Made by a program: the position numbers and the translations under genes
The notes under the pieces: model-generated
What the model saw: only the letters and a program-made list of their open reading frames with translations
Told to the model about the DNA's origin: nothing
Database searches by the model: none
DNA from: Enteroscipio rubneri
Lineage (GTDB): Bacteria; Actinomycetota; Coriobacteriia; Coriobacteriales; Eggerthellaceae
DNA: 64,000 nucleotides
NCBI RefSeq assembly: GCF_002899715.1
Contig: NZ_PPEK01000013.1
Span: forward strand, 1 to 64,000
Direction of reading: 5' to 3'
Part shown: positions 56,716 to 64,000 of the stretch, piece after piece
Layout: every line of letters begins with the position of its first letter
How positions within the stretch are numbered: position 1 is the first letter of the stretch

Positions 56716-57294
56716 ATGCTGCACGACATCGTTAAGGCCTGCCGGAGCTATCGTCGGTTCGACGAACGCGAGCGCATAGACCACGCGTTGCTCGTCTCAT
56801 GGGTAGACGCCGCGCGCCTCGTGGCATCGAGCGGCAACGCACAGCCTCTGCGCTATGCCATCATCGACGACGAGGCAGGCTGCGAGCGCGTATTCGCCTG
56901 CTGTACCTGGGCGAAGGCCCTCGCCGACTGGGACGGGCCCGAACCGGGCGAGCATCCGAGCGCTTACATCGTGGTATGCCGCGATTTGGATCGCGCGCTC
57001 ACGGACACGTTCACCGCATGGGACGAGGGCATCGCCGCGCAGACGATCATGCTGCAAGCCGCGGAAGCGGGTTTCGGCGGCTGCATCGTCGGCTCGTTCA
57101 AGCGTCGCAGCCTCTGCGAAGCCGTCGAAATCGACACGGACACCTTCCAGCCCGATCTCGTGCTCGCACTCGGCAAGCCCGTCGAGGTCGTGCGCATCGT
57201 CGACGTGCCGAAAGGCGGATCGACCGAGTATTGGCGCGATGAGGCCGGAGTCCATCACGTGCCGAAGCGGACACTTGCCGACGTGCTGCTGTAA
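56716..57294 (+). CDS. Nitroreductase-family FMN oxidoreductase
   Basis: This 192-residue protein starts at the ATG after AAAGGAGGA. It shows VKACRSYRRFDE (FMN phosphate-binding arginines), ARLVASSGNAQPLRYAII, a central DEGIAAQTIMLQAAEAGFGGCIVGSF that binds the flavin, and a C-terminal LALGKPVEVVRIVD. It is shorter than NfsB-like enzymes and fits the small single-domain nitroreductase group common in anaerobes. Physiological substrate unknown. It ends just before a convergent terminator. Confidence 0.9.
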   Translation: MLHDIVKACRSYRRFDERERIDHALLVSWVDAARLVASSGNAQPLRYAIIDDEAGCERVFACCTWAKALADWDGPEPGEHPSAYIVVCRDLDRALTDTFTAWDEGIAAQTIMLQAAEAGFGGCIVGSFKRRSLCEAVEIDTDTFQPDLVLALGKPVEVVRIVDVPKGGSTEYWRDEAGVHHVPKRTLADVLL

Positions 57295-57307
57295 AAAGCG
57301 CCGTCCT

Positions 57308-57355
57308 GCGCCGTTGCGGCTCGGTCGACGCCGGCCGCTCAAGCCGCAACGGCGC
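57308..57355. terminator. Bidirectional hairpin between convergent genes
   Basis: A perfect 14-bp stem (57308-57321 with 57342-57355) has a 20-base loop. Its right arm lies inside the last codons of the minus-strand SemiSWEET-like gene, so the terminator and coding end overlap. T tracts are short (GGTCTT on the plus side, TTTTTA on the minus side). Confidence 0.7.
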
Positions 57356-57629
57356 GGTCTTCACGTGCGGCATCGAGCCGGCGATTGCGCGCGTACACGC
57401 CCCAGTTCACGCCCAAGCACGCAAGATTGATCACGTAGACCGCGAGCACCCAGTTCACCGATCCCGCCACGAATTTCGCGGCAATGCCGGCCAGGTATCC
57501 CGCCGTGATAAGCGCGATGAACTGCCAGCTGGATCCTGCGGCCGTACCCGCCCTATAATTCTTGTACGCGTTGATGGGCCACGAGAGCCCGAAGCAGACG
57601 AGCATCGTCGCCTCCAGCACTTCCGCCAT
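57339..57629 (-). CDS. Small SemiSWEET/PQ-loop-like membrane protein
   Basis: This is about 96 residues (100 from the ATG at 57641). Three hydrophobic spans occupy roughly residues 3-20, 34-53 and 60-78. The segment FGLSWPINAYKNYRAGTAAGSSWQF matches the PQ-loop/SemiSWEET pattern in which a proline in the first span acts as a hinge. SemiSWEETs dimerise to carry sugars across the membrane; the sugar role is not proven here. The inner ATG is chosen because AGGAG lies about 10 bases before it. It overlaps a terminator at its 3' end. Confidence 0.7.
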   Translation of the reverse strand: MAEVLEATMLVCFGLSWPINAYKNYRAGTAAGSSWQFIALITAGYLAGIAAKFVAGSVNWVLAVYVINLACLGVNWGVYARNRRLDAAREDRAVAA

Positions 57630-57693
57630 ATACAGCGTCATCTCCTCAGATCATGCAGCGCCCTGCGACTCTTCGTAGCGAGCCGGCGCCCGG

Positions 57694-59061
57694 CTACGCC
57701 CCCAGAATGCGCGCAGCCACCTGCTTTTTGCGGCTGAGCACGCCGGGCATCCACGTGCCGCCCTCCCCGGTGCACTTGATGCCAAACACACGGTTCACGA
57801 TGCGACGATTGCCCTCGCAGAGGAACTGGCTGCCCTCGGCCATGATATCCGTGACCATGAACAGCACGAACTCGTAGCCGCGATCGTCCTTCAGACGGCG
57901 CATATGCTCGCGGATCTCCTTTTCGCGCTCCATGACGGACGGCAGGTCCACCGTCTCGTGCTGCGCGATGAGCACGGTGGCGTCGCCGATCTGAAACTCC
58001 TTGGAGTCCGCGCCCACGAGCTTCTCCACGGAGAGATCGGCATCGCCTCCTCGGCACTTGAAAATAGACAGTCCGAACTCTACCGGGTCAACCCCCGCAA
58101 GGGAGGCGAGGTCGGCAGCTATATCCCGGTCCGCCTGGGTGGTCGTAGGCGATTTGAGGATGACGGTGTCGGTCATGACGGCTGAAAGGAGCACGCGCGC
58201 GATGGCAATCGGCACTTCGATGCCGTGCCTTCGGAACTCCATGGCGACGATAGTAGCCGTCGAGCCCACGGGCAGGTTCAGGAACATGATGGGATCGGCC
58301 GTCATGACATCGGCGATGCGATGGTGGTCAACAATCTCGACGACATCAGCCTCCTCGATGCCGTTGACCGCCTGACGCTTCTCGTTGTGGTCGACAAGCA
58401 CCACCTTGCGGCGCGGTCGCACGGCAACGTCGGAACGCGTGACGATGCCGATGGCCATCCCGTCGTCGTCGAGTACGACCGCTTCGCGCAGGGCGCTTGC
58501 CATTAGGTCATCGACCGCGTCCTTGAGCAGGCCGTCCTTGTCGAGCACAAGCACATCGGTTTCGGTGATATCCTGGACTTTCTGCCCGAGCGAAGCGATG
58601 AGGTCGCTCGCCACGGCCATTTCGTTGGCAGCACCCTGCGTGAGCGCGTCGGTGGCCGCCACGTAGCGCTCGGCGATCATGCGCGTAGTGATGAGACCGT
58701 GATAGGTGCCGTCATCGTTGACGACAACGAGCGCGCGCACGTTGTGCTGGCGCAAGAGCTGTCCCGCCTCGAGCAGCGTGGCCTCGCGTCCAATCGAGAT
58801 GGGATCGGGCGTCATGACGTCGGCAACGCGCGCGTGCACATGCCCGATAGCATCGGGTGCCGGCAGGCCGTTCGCCTCGAGCACCCAGGCGCTCTCGGGA
58901 GGGAGCGGGCCCAAGCGCGCCGGCTTATACACCTGATCGGGATCGCGTCCGCCCGCTGCCCGGCGGACGAGCTCGTTTTTAAGATAGGCGTACCCGACCG
59001 CCGAGCAGATGGCATCGTTATCAGGATTCTTATGGCCCACGACGATGATCGGTGCCGGCAT
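57694..59061 (-). CDS. CBS-domain manganese-dependent inorganic pyrophosphatase
   Basis: This 455-residue family II pyrophosphatase starts at the ATG after AAAGGAGCG. The DHH domain is split: residues 1-70 have VVGHKNPDNDAICSAVGYAYLK, then two CBS domains (about 75-245) are inserted, and the domain resumes with VLVDHNE, EIVDHHR and the DHHA2 part (GDATVLIAQHETVD). The CBS pair binds adenine nucleotides, with AMP/ADP usually inhibiting and ATP activating, so pyrophosphate hydrolysis is tied to energy status. It lacks the DRTGG insert found in some homologues, the same form described for Eggerthella lenta. Confidence 0.93.
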   Translation of the reverse strand: MPAPIIVVGHKNPDNDAICSAVGYAYLKNELVRRAAGGRDPDQVYKPARLGPLPPESAWVLEANGLPAPDAIGHVHARVADVMTPDPISIGREATLLEAGQLLRQHNVRALVVVNDDGTYHGLITTRMIAERYVAATDALTQGAANEMAVASDLIASLGQKVQDITETDVLVLDKDGLLKDAVDDLMASALREAVVLDDDGMAIGIVTRSDVAVRPRRKVVLVDHNEKRQAVNGIEEADVVEIVDHHRIADVMTADPIMFLNLPVGSTATIVAMEFRRHGIEVPIAIARVLLSAVMTDTVILKSPTTTQADRDIAADLASLAGVDPVEFGLSIFKCRGGDADLSVEKLVGADSKEFQIGDATVLIAQHETVDLPSVMEREKEIREHMRRLKDDRGYEFVLFMVTDIMAEGSQFLCEGNRRIVNRVFGIKCTGEGGTWMPGVLSRKKQVAARILGA

Positions 59062-59324
59062 TACTCGCTCCTTTGCTTCGACGGAAAACCCAGTGCGATG
59101 CGAGTCTTCCAACTATTCCCTAGCGGCTTGATGGGCCGGGCGCGCAGCCCTGCACCCGATCCGTCCGGGCGCGCGACCTGGCTTCGGCAGCCCAGTATAG
59201 CGGCATACGCACGCCGAAGCCCGTCGCACACGCCCTTGCAGGGGGAACGTCATGAAAAGATCAGGCGAACGAGCGCAGGTTGCGCTACGATGGCCTCGCA
59301 TACGATCATGGGAAAGGATGGCGC

Positions 59325-60926
59325 ATGGCGACCCTCGGATTGACCGATATCATTGGCCCCATCATGGTGGGGCCCTCCAGTTCTCATACCGCAGGGGCGC
59401 TGCGCATCGCCTCCATGGCGCGCAGCTTATGCTTAGCAGAACCGGTATCGGCTTCGTTTGCGCTCCTCGGATCGTTCGCCCATACCCTCTCGGGGCACGG
59501 CACGGACAAAGCCCTCGTTGCGGGCATGCTGGGGCTCACCGCGGACGACGCCCGCGTTCGCGATTCGTTTCGACTGGCTGAAGAGAGGGGGCTCTCCTTT
59601 TCGTTCGAGCCGCAACCGGAAGCCGACGACTACGATCATCCCAACACCATCGATATCCTCGTCGTCGATGCCGATGGCGTCGAGATGTGCGTCCGCGGCG
59701 AGAGCATCGGCGGCGGAGCGGCGGTGATTCGTCGCATCGACGGTATCGACGTGCGCGTCACCGGGGAGAGCACGAGCGTCGTCGTGAGGCAGCACGACGA
59801 GCGCGGGGCACTCGCGCACATCGCGCAGAGCCTCAGCGCGCACGGCGCGAACATCGCAACGGCACGCCTCTACCGCGAGGGCAAGGGCAAAGTTGCCTAT
59901 ACGGTGCTCGAGACGGACCAGGAGGTAGGAGCTCGGGCGAAGGCGGCCATCGAGGCGCATCCCGCCATCCTCGACGTGCGCATCGTGCCCGGCGCCGCGC
60001 GGATGCGGACGCGCGGAGACGTCGACCATGCTGCAACCGAGCGGTTCCGAAAGCTCGATTTCCCGAGCGGAGCGGCGCTGCTCGAACTTTGCGACGAACA
60101 CGGCTGGCCGATTTCCATGGCGTTTCTCGAACGCGAGCGCGCCCTTGCCGCGAGCGTCGGCCGCGCAGACGACGCTCGCGCCTACCTTGAACAGGTGCTC
60201 GACACGATGAGGGACGCCGCTAACGGCCCCCTCGAGAAGCCGATCGCGTCGATGGGCGGGCTCATCGGGGGCGAGGCGGCGAAGCTCGCGCAACTGGGAG
60301 CGGGCGGCGCTGCGGACGGGGTGCTTGCGCGGGCCTGCGTCTTCGCGATGGGCGTGCTGGAAACGAATGCGTCGATGGGCCGCATCGTGGCTGCGCCCAC
60401 GGCTGGATCGGCCGGTGTTGTGCCCGGCGTGCTGCTGGCGCTGCAGGAAGCACGGGGGCTGTCGGATGCGGATTTGACGCGCGGCCTGGAGACGGCGGCG
60501 GCTGTGGGCCACCTCGTCACGCGCAACGCCACGGTATCGGGCGCTGAAGGCGGCTGCCAGGCAGAAGTCGGATCCGCCGCCGCTATGGCAGCGGCCGCAG
60601 CAACCGAGCTCATGGGAGGCTCGCCGCAGCAATGCCTCGACGCAGCCGGCAACGCGATCGCGAACCTCATGGGGCTCGTCTGCGACCCTGTGGGCGGCCT
60701 CGTGGAAATACCTTGCCAAAAGCGCAACGCCGCCGGCGCAGCCGTCGCGCTCGCCAGTGCGCAGATCGCGCTTGCAGGCGTGAGCAACCTCGTCGGATTC
60801 GATGAGACCGTCGAGGCCATGTACAAGGTGGGTCGTTCGCTCCCCTTCGAATTGCGCGAGAGCGCTCTCGGAGGCATCGCCGCCGCGCCAAGCGCGTGCT
60901 CCTGGTGCGCCGGATGCGCCGGCTGA
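59325..60926 (+). CDS. sdaA: Fused iron-sulphur L-serine dehydratase (beta-alpha single chain)
   Basis: This 533-residue protein starts at the ATG after GGGAAAGGA. The N-terminal beta part (about 1-220) shows GPIMVGPSSSHTAGALRI and an ACT-like segment DERGALAHIAQSLSAHGANIATARLY. The alpha part shows ASMGGLIGGEAAKL, MGRIVAAPTAGSAGVVPGVL, GAEGGCQAEVGSA and GLVCDPVGGLVEIPCQKRNA, whose cysteines hold the [4Fe-4S] cluster, and a C-terminal CSWCAGC. It deaminates L-serine to pyruvate and ammonia, supplying the pyruvate oxidoreductase. The fused arrangement matches the single-chain type II family. Confidence 0.94.
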   Translation: MATLGLTDIIGPIMVGPSSSHTAGALRIASMARSLCLAEPVSASFALLGSFAHTLSGHGTDKALVAGMLGLTADDARVRDSFRLAEERGLSFSFEPQPEADDYDHPNTIDILVVDADGVEMCVRGESIGGGAAVIRRIDGIDVRVTGESTSVVVRQHDERGALAHIAQSLSAHGANIATARLYREGKGKVAYTVLETDQEVGARAKAAIEAHPAILDVRIVPGAARMRTRGDVDHAATERFRKLDFPSGAALLELCDEHGWPISMAFLERERALAASVGRADDARAYLEQVLDTMRDAANGPLEKPIASMGGLIGGEAAKLAQLGAGGAADGVLARACVFAMGVLETNASMGRIVAAPTAGSAGVVPGVLLALQEARGLSDADLTRGLETAAAVGHLVTRNATVSGAEGGCQAEVGSAAAMAAAAATELMGGSPQQCLDAAGNAIANLMGLVCDPVGGLVEIPCQKRNAAGAAVALASAQIALAGVSNLVGFDETVEAMYKVGRSLPFELRESALGGIAAAPSACSWCAGCAG

Positions 60927-61021
60927 TGGGCTGAAACCGGCAACCGAACGGCCGCACTGCGAGAGCAAGCCCGCTCGAAGCGCTGCAGGCAGCCGCTTCC
61001 CTGGTGCGCTCCCAACCTGCG

Positions 61022-61876
61022 CTACGCAAGCTCGAGGTCGGAGAACTCTCCCAAGTCAACGGACTGCACAGCGATGCAGCCGGGGCCGCCCTGAGTGATG
61101 AACGCAGGACCCAGCTCGAACACACCGTGCCGGCATGCGGGGAAGCGGGATGCGAGCAGCCGGGAGGCCTCCTGCGCCTGGATGAGGTTATCCGCATGGC
61201 TCACGCCGATGAAACAGCCCTCCCCTGCGCCGCGATCCTCCAGATCGTCGCCGATGGCAGCAATCGCTTTGGCAAACGAGCGCGCCACTTTCAGCTTCTC
61301 GAGGCGCATGCCATCGTCGGTCTGCCGCATCACCGGAAACGCTTTGACCAGATGCGCAAACGTGGCTGCAAGCGGCGTGAGACGTCCGCCGCGACGCAAA
61401 TAGTCGAAATCCTCGGGAACGAGGTAGGACTGCGCGGAGGCTATCATCGGACCGAGCGCATCGACGACGGCAGCCGCATCGAGGCCCTGACCGGCCATGC
61501 GAACGGCAGCACACGCCAGTGCCCGATGCGGGACGCACAGCGTTTCCGAATTCACAACGTGCACGCGCTCGGGATGCCGCGCCTGCGCGCGCAAGCCGCA
61601 AGCGAGTTCGTACGCGCCCGAGAGCCCGTCGGCCATGGCCAGATGGACAACCTCCTCGTCGGTGTCGTACACCGCGAGCGTGAGCGCGGGAGGCGGCGAA
61701 GCGCTCTGCGGCAGCGAACCCGTGCGCACCAGCGCGAGGAACTCTTCGGCGGATATATCCTCGTACTCGAGCCACGTCTCGCCGTCCACGCTTACGACGA
61801 GCGGCAGAACGATCATCCCGCGCCGAACGCCCTCCTCGACGGAGAACATGAGGGAAGAATCGGCGACGATCTTCAT
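61022..61876 (-). CDS. DegV-family fatty-acid-binding protein
   Basis: The ATG at 61876 gives 284 residues starting MKIVADSSLMFSVEEGVRRG, the DegV N-terminus, with the acidic DSS motif. Later elements DTDEEVVHLAMADGLSGAYE, NSETLCVPHRALACAA and DFDYLRRGGRLTPLAA match the family, whose members bind fatty acids and feed the FakA kinase. A FakA partner is not visible in the window. A moderate AGAGGC site precedes the ATG. It ends 95 bases after the convergent serine dehydratase gene. Confidence 0.9.
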   Translation of the reverse strand: MKIVADSSLMFSVEEGVRRGMIVLPLVVSVDGETWLEYEDISAEEFLALVRTGSLPQSASPPPALTLAVYDTDEEVVHLAMADGLSGAYELACGLRAQARHPERVHVVNSETLCVPHRALACAAVRMAGQGLDAAAVVDALGPMIASAQSYLVPEDFDYLRRGGRLTPLAATFAHLVKAFPVMRQTDDGMRLEKLKVARSFAKAIAAIGDDLEDRGAGEGCFIGVSHADNLIQAQEASRLLASRFPACRHGVFELGPAFITQGGPGCIAVQSVDLGEFSDLELA

Positions 61877-62064
61877 AGGAGCCTCTTTCTCTCGCCTCCG
61901 GAAAACGAAGAGCCCGGGCTGCAGGTCGAGCTCGACTCGCATCGTCGGCTTGCACCTTGGGCCGACCCGACAGCATTGCCACCCTCTTATCATGCGGCAT
62001 GAGCCCGCAACATGCAAGGAAGCAGTCGAAAAACCAGAGTCAAGCCGCAGCGGCGGCGCCATGC

Positions 62065-62097
62065 GCCTGCAGCCCCGAAGAAAAGGGGGCTGCAGGC
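62065..62097 (-). terminator. Hairpin after the helicase gene
   Basis: A perfect 12-bp stem (62065-62076 with 62086-62097) with a 9-base loop lies 61 bases after the helicase stop. The T run is in the loop rather than after the stem, so termination efficiency is uncertain. Confidence 0.45.
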
Positions 62098-62157
62098 AGG
62101 CGCCGACCGACACCCCTCCGCCGCACGAACAGAGGCTGCATTCCGAAAGGGACAGCG

Positions 62158-64000
62158 CTACCCGTTTATCTTCACGATAGGCGCGTAATCTTTCAGCAGC
62201 TTCTTCGTCTGACCGTTTTTCGCGAACTTCACGTAGAGCGTATCTCCGTCCACCTTCGTCACCTTGCCGCGGCCGAACGTCTTGTGGTCCACGGCGTCTC
62301 CGGCAGCAAACGTCATCTTGGCGGCGGCCTTCTTGCCCGCCTCCGGGCGCGCGAAGCTGGAGCTGCGACGCTCGGAATGCCCGCTTGGCCCCGACGCGCT
62401 TGAGCGTCCGAACACGCGGCCCTCCCCCGCCTCGGCACCGGAGCCCGCGATGCCGCGGCGGCTGCCCCGCTTCTCCCATCCGGTTCCGCTGAACCCGGCC
62501 GAACCCACACCGGAAGTCTGCCGCAGCTCGCTGGGGATCTCCTGGATGAAGCGCGAAACCGGATTGGCCGACGTCTGGCCGAATATCTGGCGCTGCGATG
62601 CGCAGGTGAGGTAGAGGCGTTTGCGCGCTCGCGTGATAGCCACGTAAGCGAGCCGCCGCTCCTCCTCGATACCGGTCGCATCGGCCACGCTGTTCATATG
62701 GGGGAACAACGTCTCCTCCATGCCGGCAACGAACACGCAGTCGAATTCGAGGCCCTTGGACGAGTGTACCGTCATGAGCGTGACAGCGCGCCCGTCTTCG
62801 GACACCGTATCGAGATCGGTGCGCAAGCGCACCCATTCGATGAAGTCCGCGAGCGAATCGCCGCGCAGCACGCGCACGGGGGCGGCGTCGGAAGTCGCGT
62901 CGCTGTCGACCGTCGGAGCAGCGTAGTCAGCCTCGTCCTCGTCGTGGGTCTCCGCGAATTCGTCGACGACGCCCAGGAACTCCTGGATGTTCTCGATGCG
63001 CCCGCGCGCTTCGTCGGTGTTTTCGTTCTGCAACGCATCGATGAGGCCGCTTTTGTCGATGATAGCCTCGATGACCTTGCGCAGATCACCGCCGTACGCA
63101 CGCGCCTCGTTGACCAGGCCCACGAATTCGGCAACAGACTGACGTGCGGATGCGCGCAGCTCGGGATCGACGATGGCCAGCTCGGCGCCCTCCATGAACG
63201 TCATGTCCATCTCGCGGGCGAACTGCTCGATGCGCTCGACGGTAGTCTTGCCGATGCCGCGACGCGGCACGTTGATCACGCGCTTGGCGGCGATGTCATC
63301 GGCCGGGTTCACCACGAGCGTGAGGTAGGCCATGACGTCGCGGATCTCGGCGCGGTCAAAGAAGCGTGTGCCGCCCACGATACGGTAGGGCACGCCGGCG
63401 CGCAGCAGCATATCTTCAAGCATGCGGCTTTGCGCGTTCGTGCGGTAGAACACGGCCGTTTGGTTGTACGACAGCCCCGCTGCGCGCTGCTTCTCGATCT
63501 CGCCGGCAATCCAGCGGCCCTCGTCGCGTTCATCGGCGGCCATGAACACATTGATCTTGTCGCCGTCCTCGGCGGCGGTGAACAGCTTCTTGGCCTTGCG
63601 GTGCTGGTTGTTCGCGATGACGGCGTTCGCTGCGGCCAGCACGTTGCCCACGCTCCGGTAGTTTTGCTCGAGTTTCACCGTGTGCGCGCGAGGATAGTCC
63701 TGCTCGAACTCGAGGATGTTTCGGATGTCTGCGCCGCGCCACGAGTAGATGGACTGGTCGTCGTCGCCCACCACCATGATGTTCTCGTGCGCCTCGGCAA
63801 GGAGCTTGGTGATGGCGTACTGGGCGTGGTTCGTGTCCTGGTACTCGTCCACCATGAGGTAGCGGAAGCGCTGCTGGTAGGCCGTGCGCACGTCCTCGTG
63901 GTTCTTGAGCAGCAGGTAGGCGTACAGCAAGAGGTCGTCGAAGTCGAAGGCGTTCGCGGCCTTCAGACGTTCCTGCAGGCGGATGTAGACACGCGCAGCA
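62158..64000 (-). CDS. pcrA: PcrA/UvrD-type DNA helicase, 3' part (cut by window edge)
   Basis: About 613 residues of the C-terminal part are visible; the N-terminal end with Walker A lies beyond 64000. The frame continues open to the edge and reads AFDFDDLLLYAYLLL there. Motifs II and III appear as MVDEYQDTNHAQY and MVVGDDDQSIYSWRGA, motif IV as LEQNYRS, motif V as LMTVHSSKGLEF and motif VI as RRLAYVAITRARK. After a Ser/Gly/Arg-rich linker, the C-terminal tail has the Tudor-like FGRGKVTKVDGDTLYVKFAKNG that in PcrA binds RNA polymerase. It unwinds DNA in repair and at stalled transcription. The gap 61877-62157 before DegV holds only the hairpin. Confidence 0.95.
   Translation of the reverse strand, partial: AARVYIRLQERLKAANAFDFDDLLLYAYLLLKNHEDVRTAYQQRFRYLMVDEYQDTNHAQYAITKLLAEAHENIMVVGDDDQSIYSWRGADIRNILEFEQDYPRAHTVKLEQNYRSVGNVLAAANAVIANNQHRKAKKLFTAAEDGDKINVFMAADERDEGRWIAGEIEKQRAAGLSYNQTAVFYRTNAQSRMLEDMLLRAGVPYRIVGGTRFFDRAEIRDVMAYLTLVVNPADDIAAKRVINVPRRGIGKTTVERIEQFAREMDMTFMEGAELAIVDPELRASARQSVAEFVGLVNEARAYGGDLRKVIEAIIDKSGLIDALQNENTDEARGRIENIQEFLGVVDEFAETHDEDEADYAAPTVDSDATSDAAPVRVLRGDSLADFIEWVRLRTDLDTVSEDGRAVTLMTVHSSKGLEFDCVFVAGMEETLFPHMNSVADATGIEEERRLAYVAITRARKRLYLTCASQRQIFGQTSANPVSRFIQEIPSELRQTSGVGSAGFSGTGWEKRGSRRGIAGSGAEAGEGRVFGRSSASGPSGHSERRSSSFARPEAGKKAAAKMTFAAGDAVDHKTFGRGKVTKVDGDTLYVKFAKNGQTKKLLKDYAPIVKING

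Overview
The window reads as a high-GC anaerobe of the Coriobacteriia, most likely Eggerthellaceae (Eggerthella/Gordonibacter relatives). The signs are a Tat-exported molybdopterin DMSO-type reductase, a Tat-exported flavin reductase next to a many-membrane-span LuxR regulator (a pairing typical of this family), a pyruvate:ferredoxin oxidoreductase, a CBS-domain pyrophosphatase and a fused iron-sulphur serine dehydratase. This placement is an inference from gene content; no 16S or tRNA gene was found.

Left part (1-12.5 kb): an AspT-type aminotransferase; a sensor kinase/response regulator pair whose sensor carries a c-type haem motif; a dmsAB operon with a divergent TorD-like chaperone driven by overlapping promoters; a repeat-rich 650-bp gap; and the large pyruvate:ferredoxin oxidoreductase gene. 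Middle-left (12.5-26.3 kb): an apparent sialic acid route. It comprises a lipoprotein-dependent ABC importer resembling SatABCD (the third gene fuses permease and ATPase), N-acetylneuraminate lyase, an AGE-type epimerase, an atypical ASKHA sugar kinase and, convergently, nagB-nagA. Together these could take Neu5Ac through ManNAc, GlcNAc and GlcNAc-6-P to fructose-6-P. A membrane GGDEF protein lies between the two halves.

Middle (26.4-55.2 kb): ribosomal protein genes, all on the minus strand but in two blocks. rpsL-rpsG-fusA-rpsJ-rplC-rplD-rplW ends in a strong terminator. rplB-rpsS-rplV-rpsC-rplP-rpmC-rpsQ-rplN-rplX-rplE-rpsN-rpsH-rplF-rplR-rpsE-rpmD-rplO-secY-adk restarts from its own near-consensus promoter 10.7 kb away. 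The intervening DNA holds a flavin reductase with its LuxR regulator, a MacB-like ABC pair with a very long coiled coil, a divergent trigger-factor-like gene with a C-terminal frameshift, and a small unknown protein. Several gaps inside the second block contain long hairpins.

Right part (55.3-64 kb): an M20 peptidase, a small nitroreductase, a SemiSWEET-like membrane protein, a CBS-pyrophosphatase, a fused L-serine dehydratase, a DegV fatty-acid-binding protein and the 3' part of a PcrA/UvrD helicase that runs off the window.

Three items may be undescribed. The first is a family of about 165-bp elements with 28-29-bp inverted ends (copies at 8341-8502 and 29573-29743, plus a partial end at 8570). 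The second is a palindrome-plus-CGACGCTGCGGC repeat placed right after stop codons (21.4 kb and two at 35.2 kb). The third is the hairpin-loaded expansion of normally tight ribosomal operon gaps.
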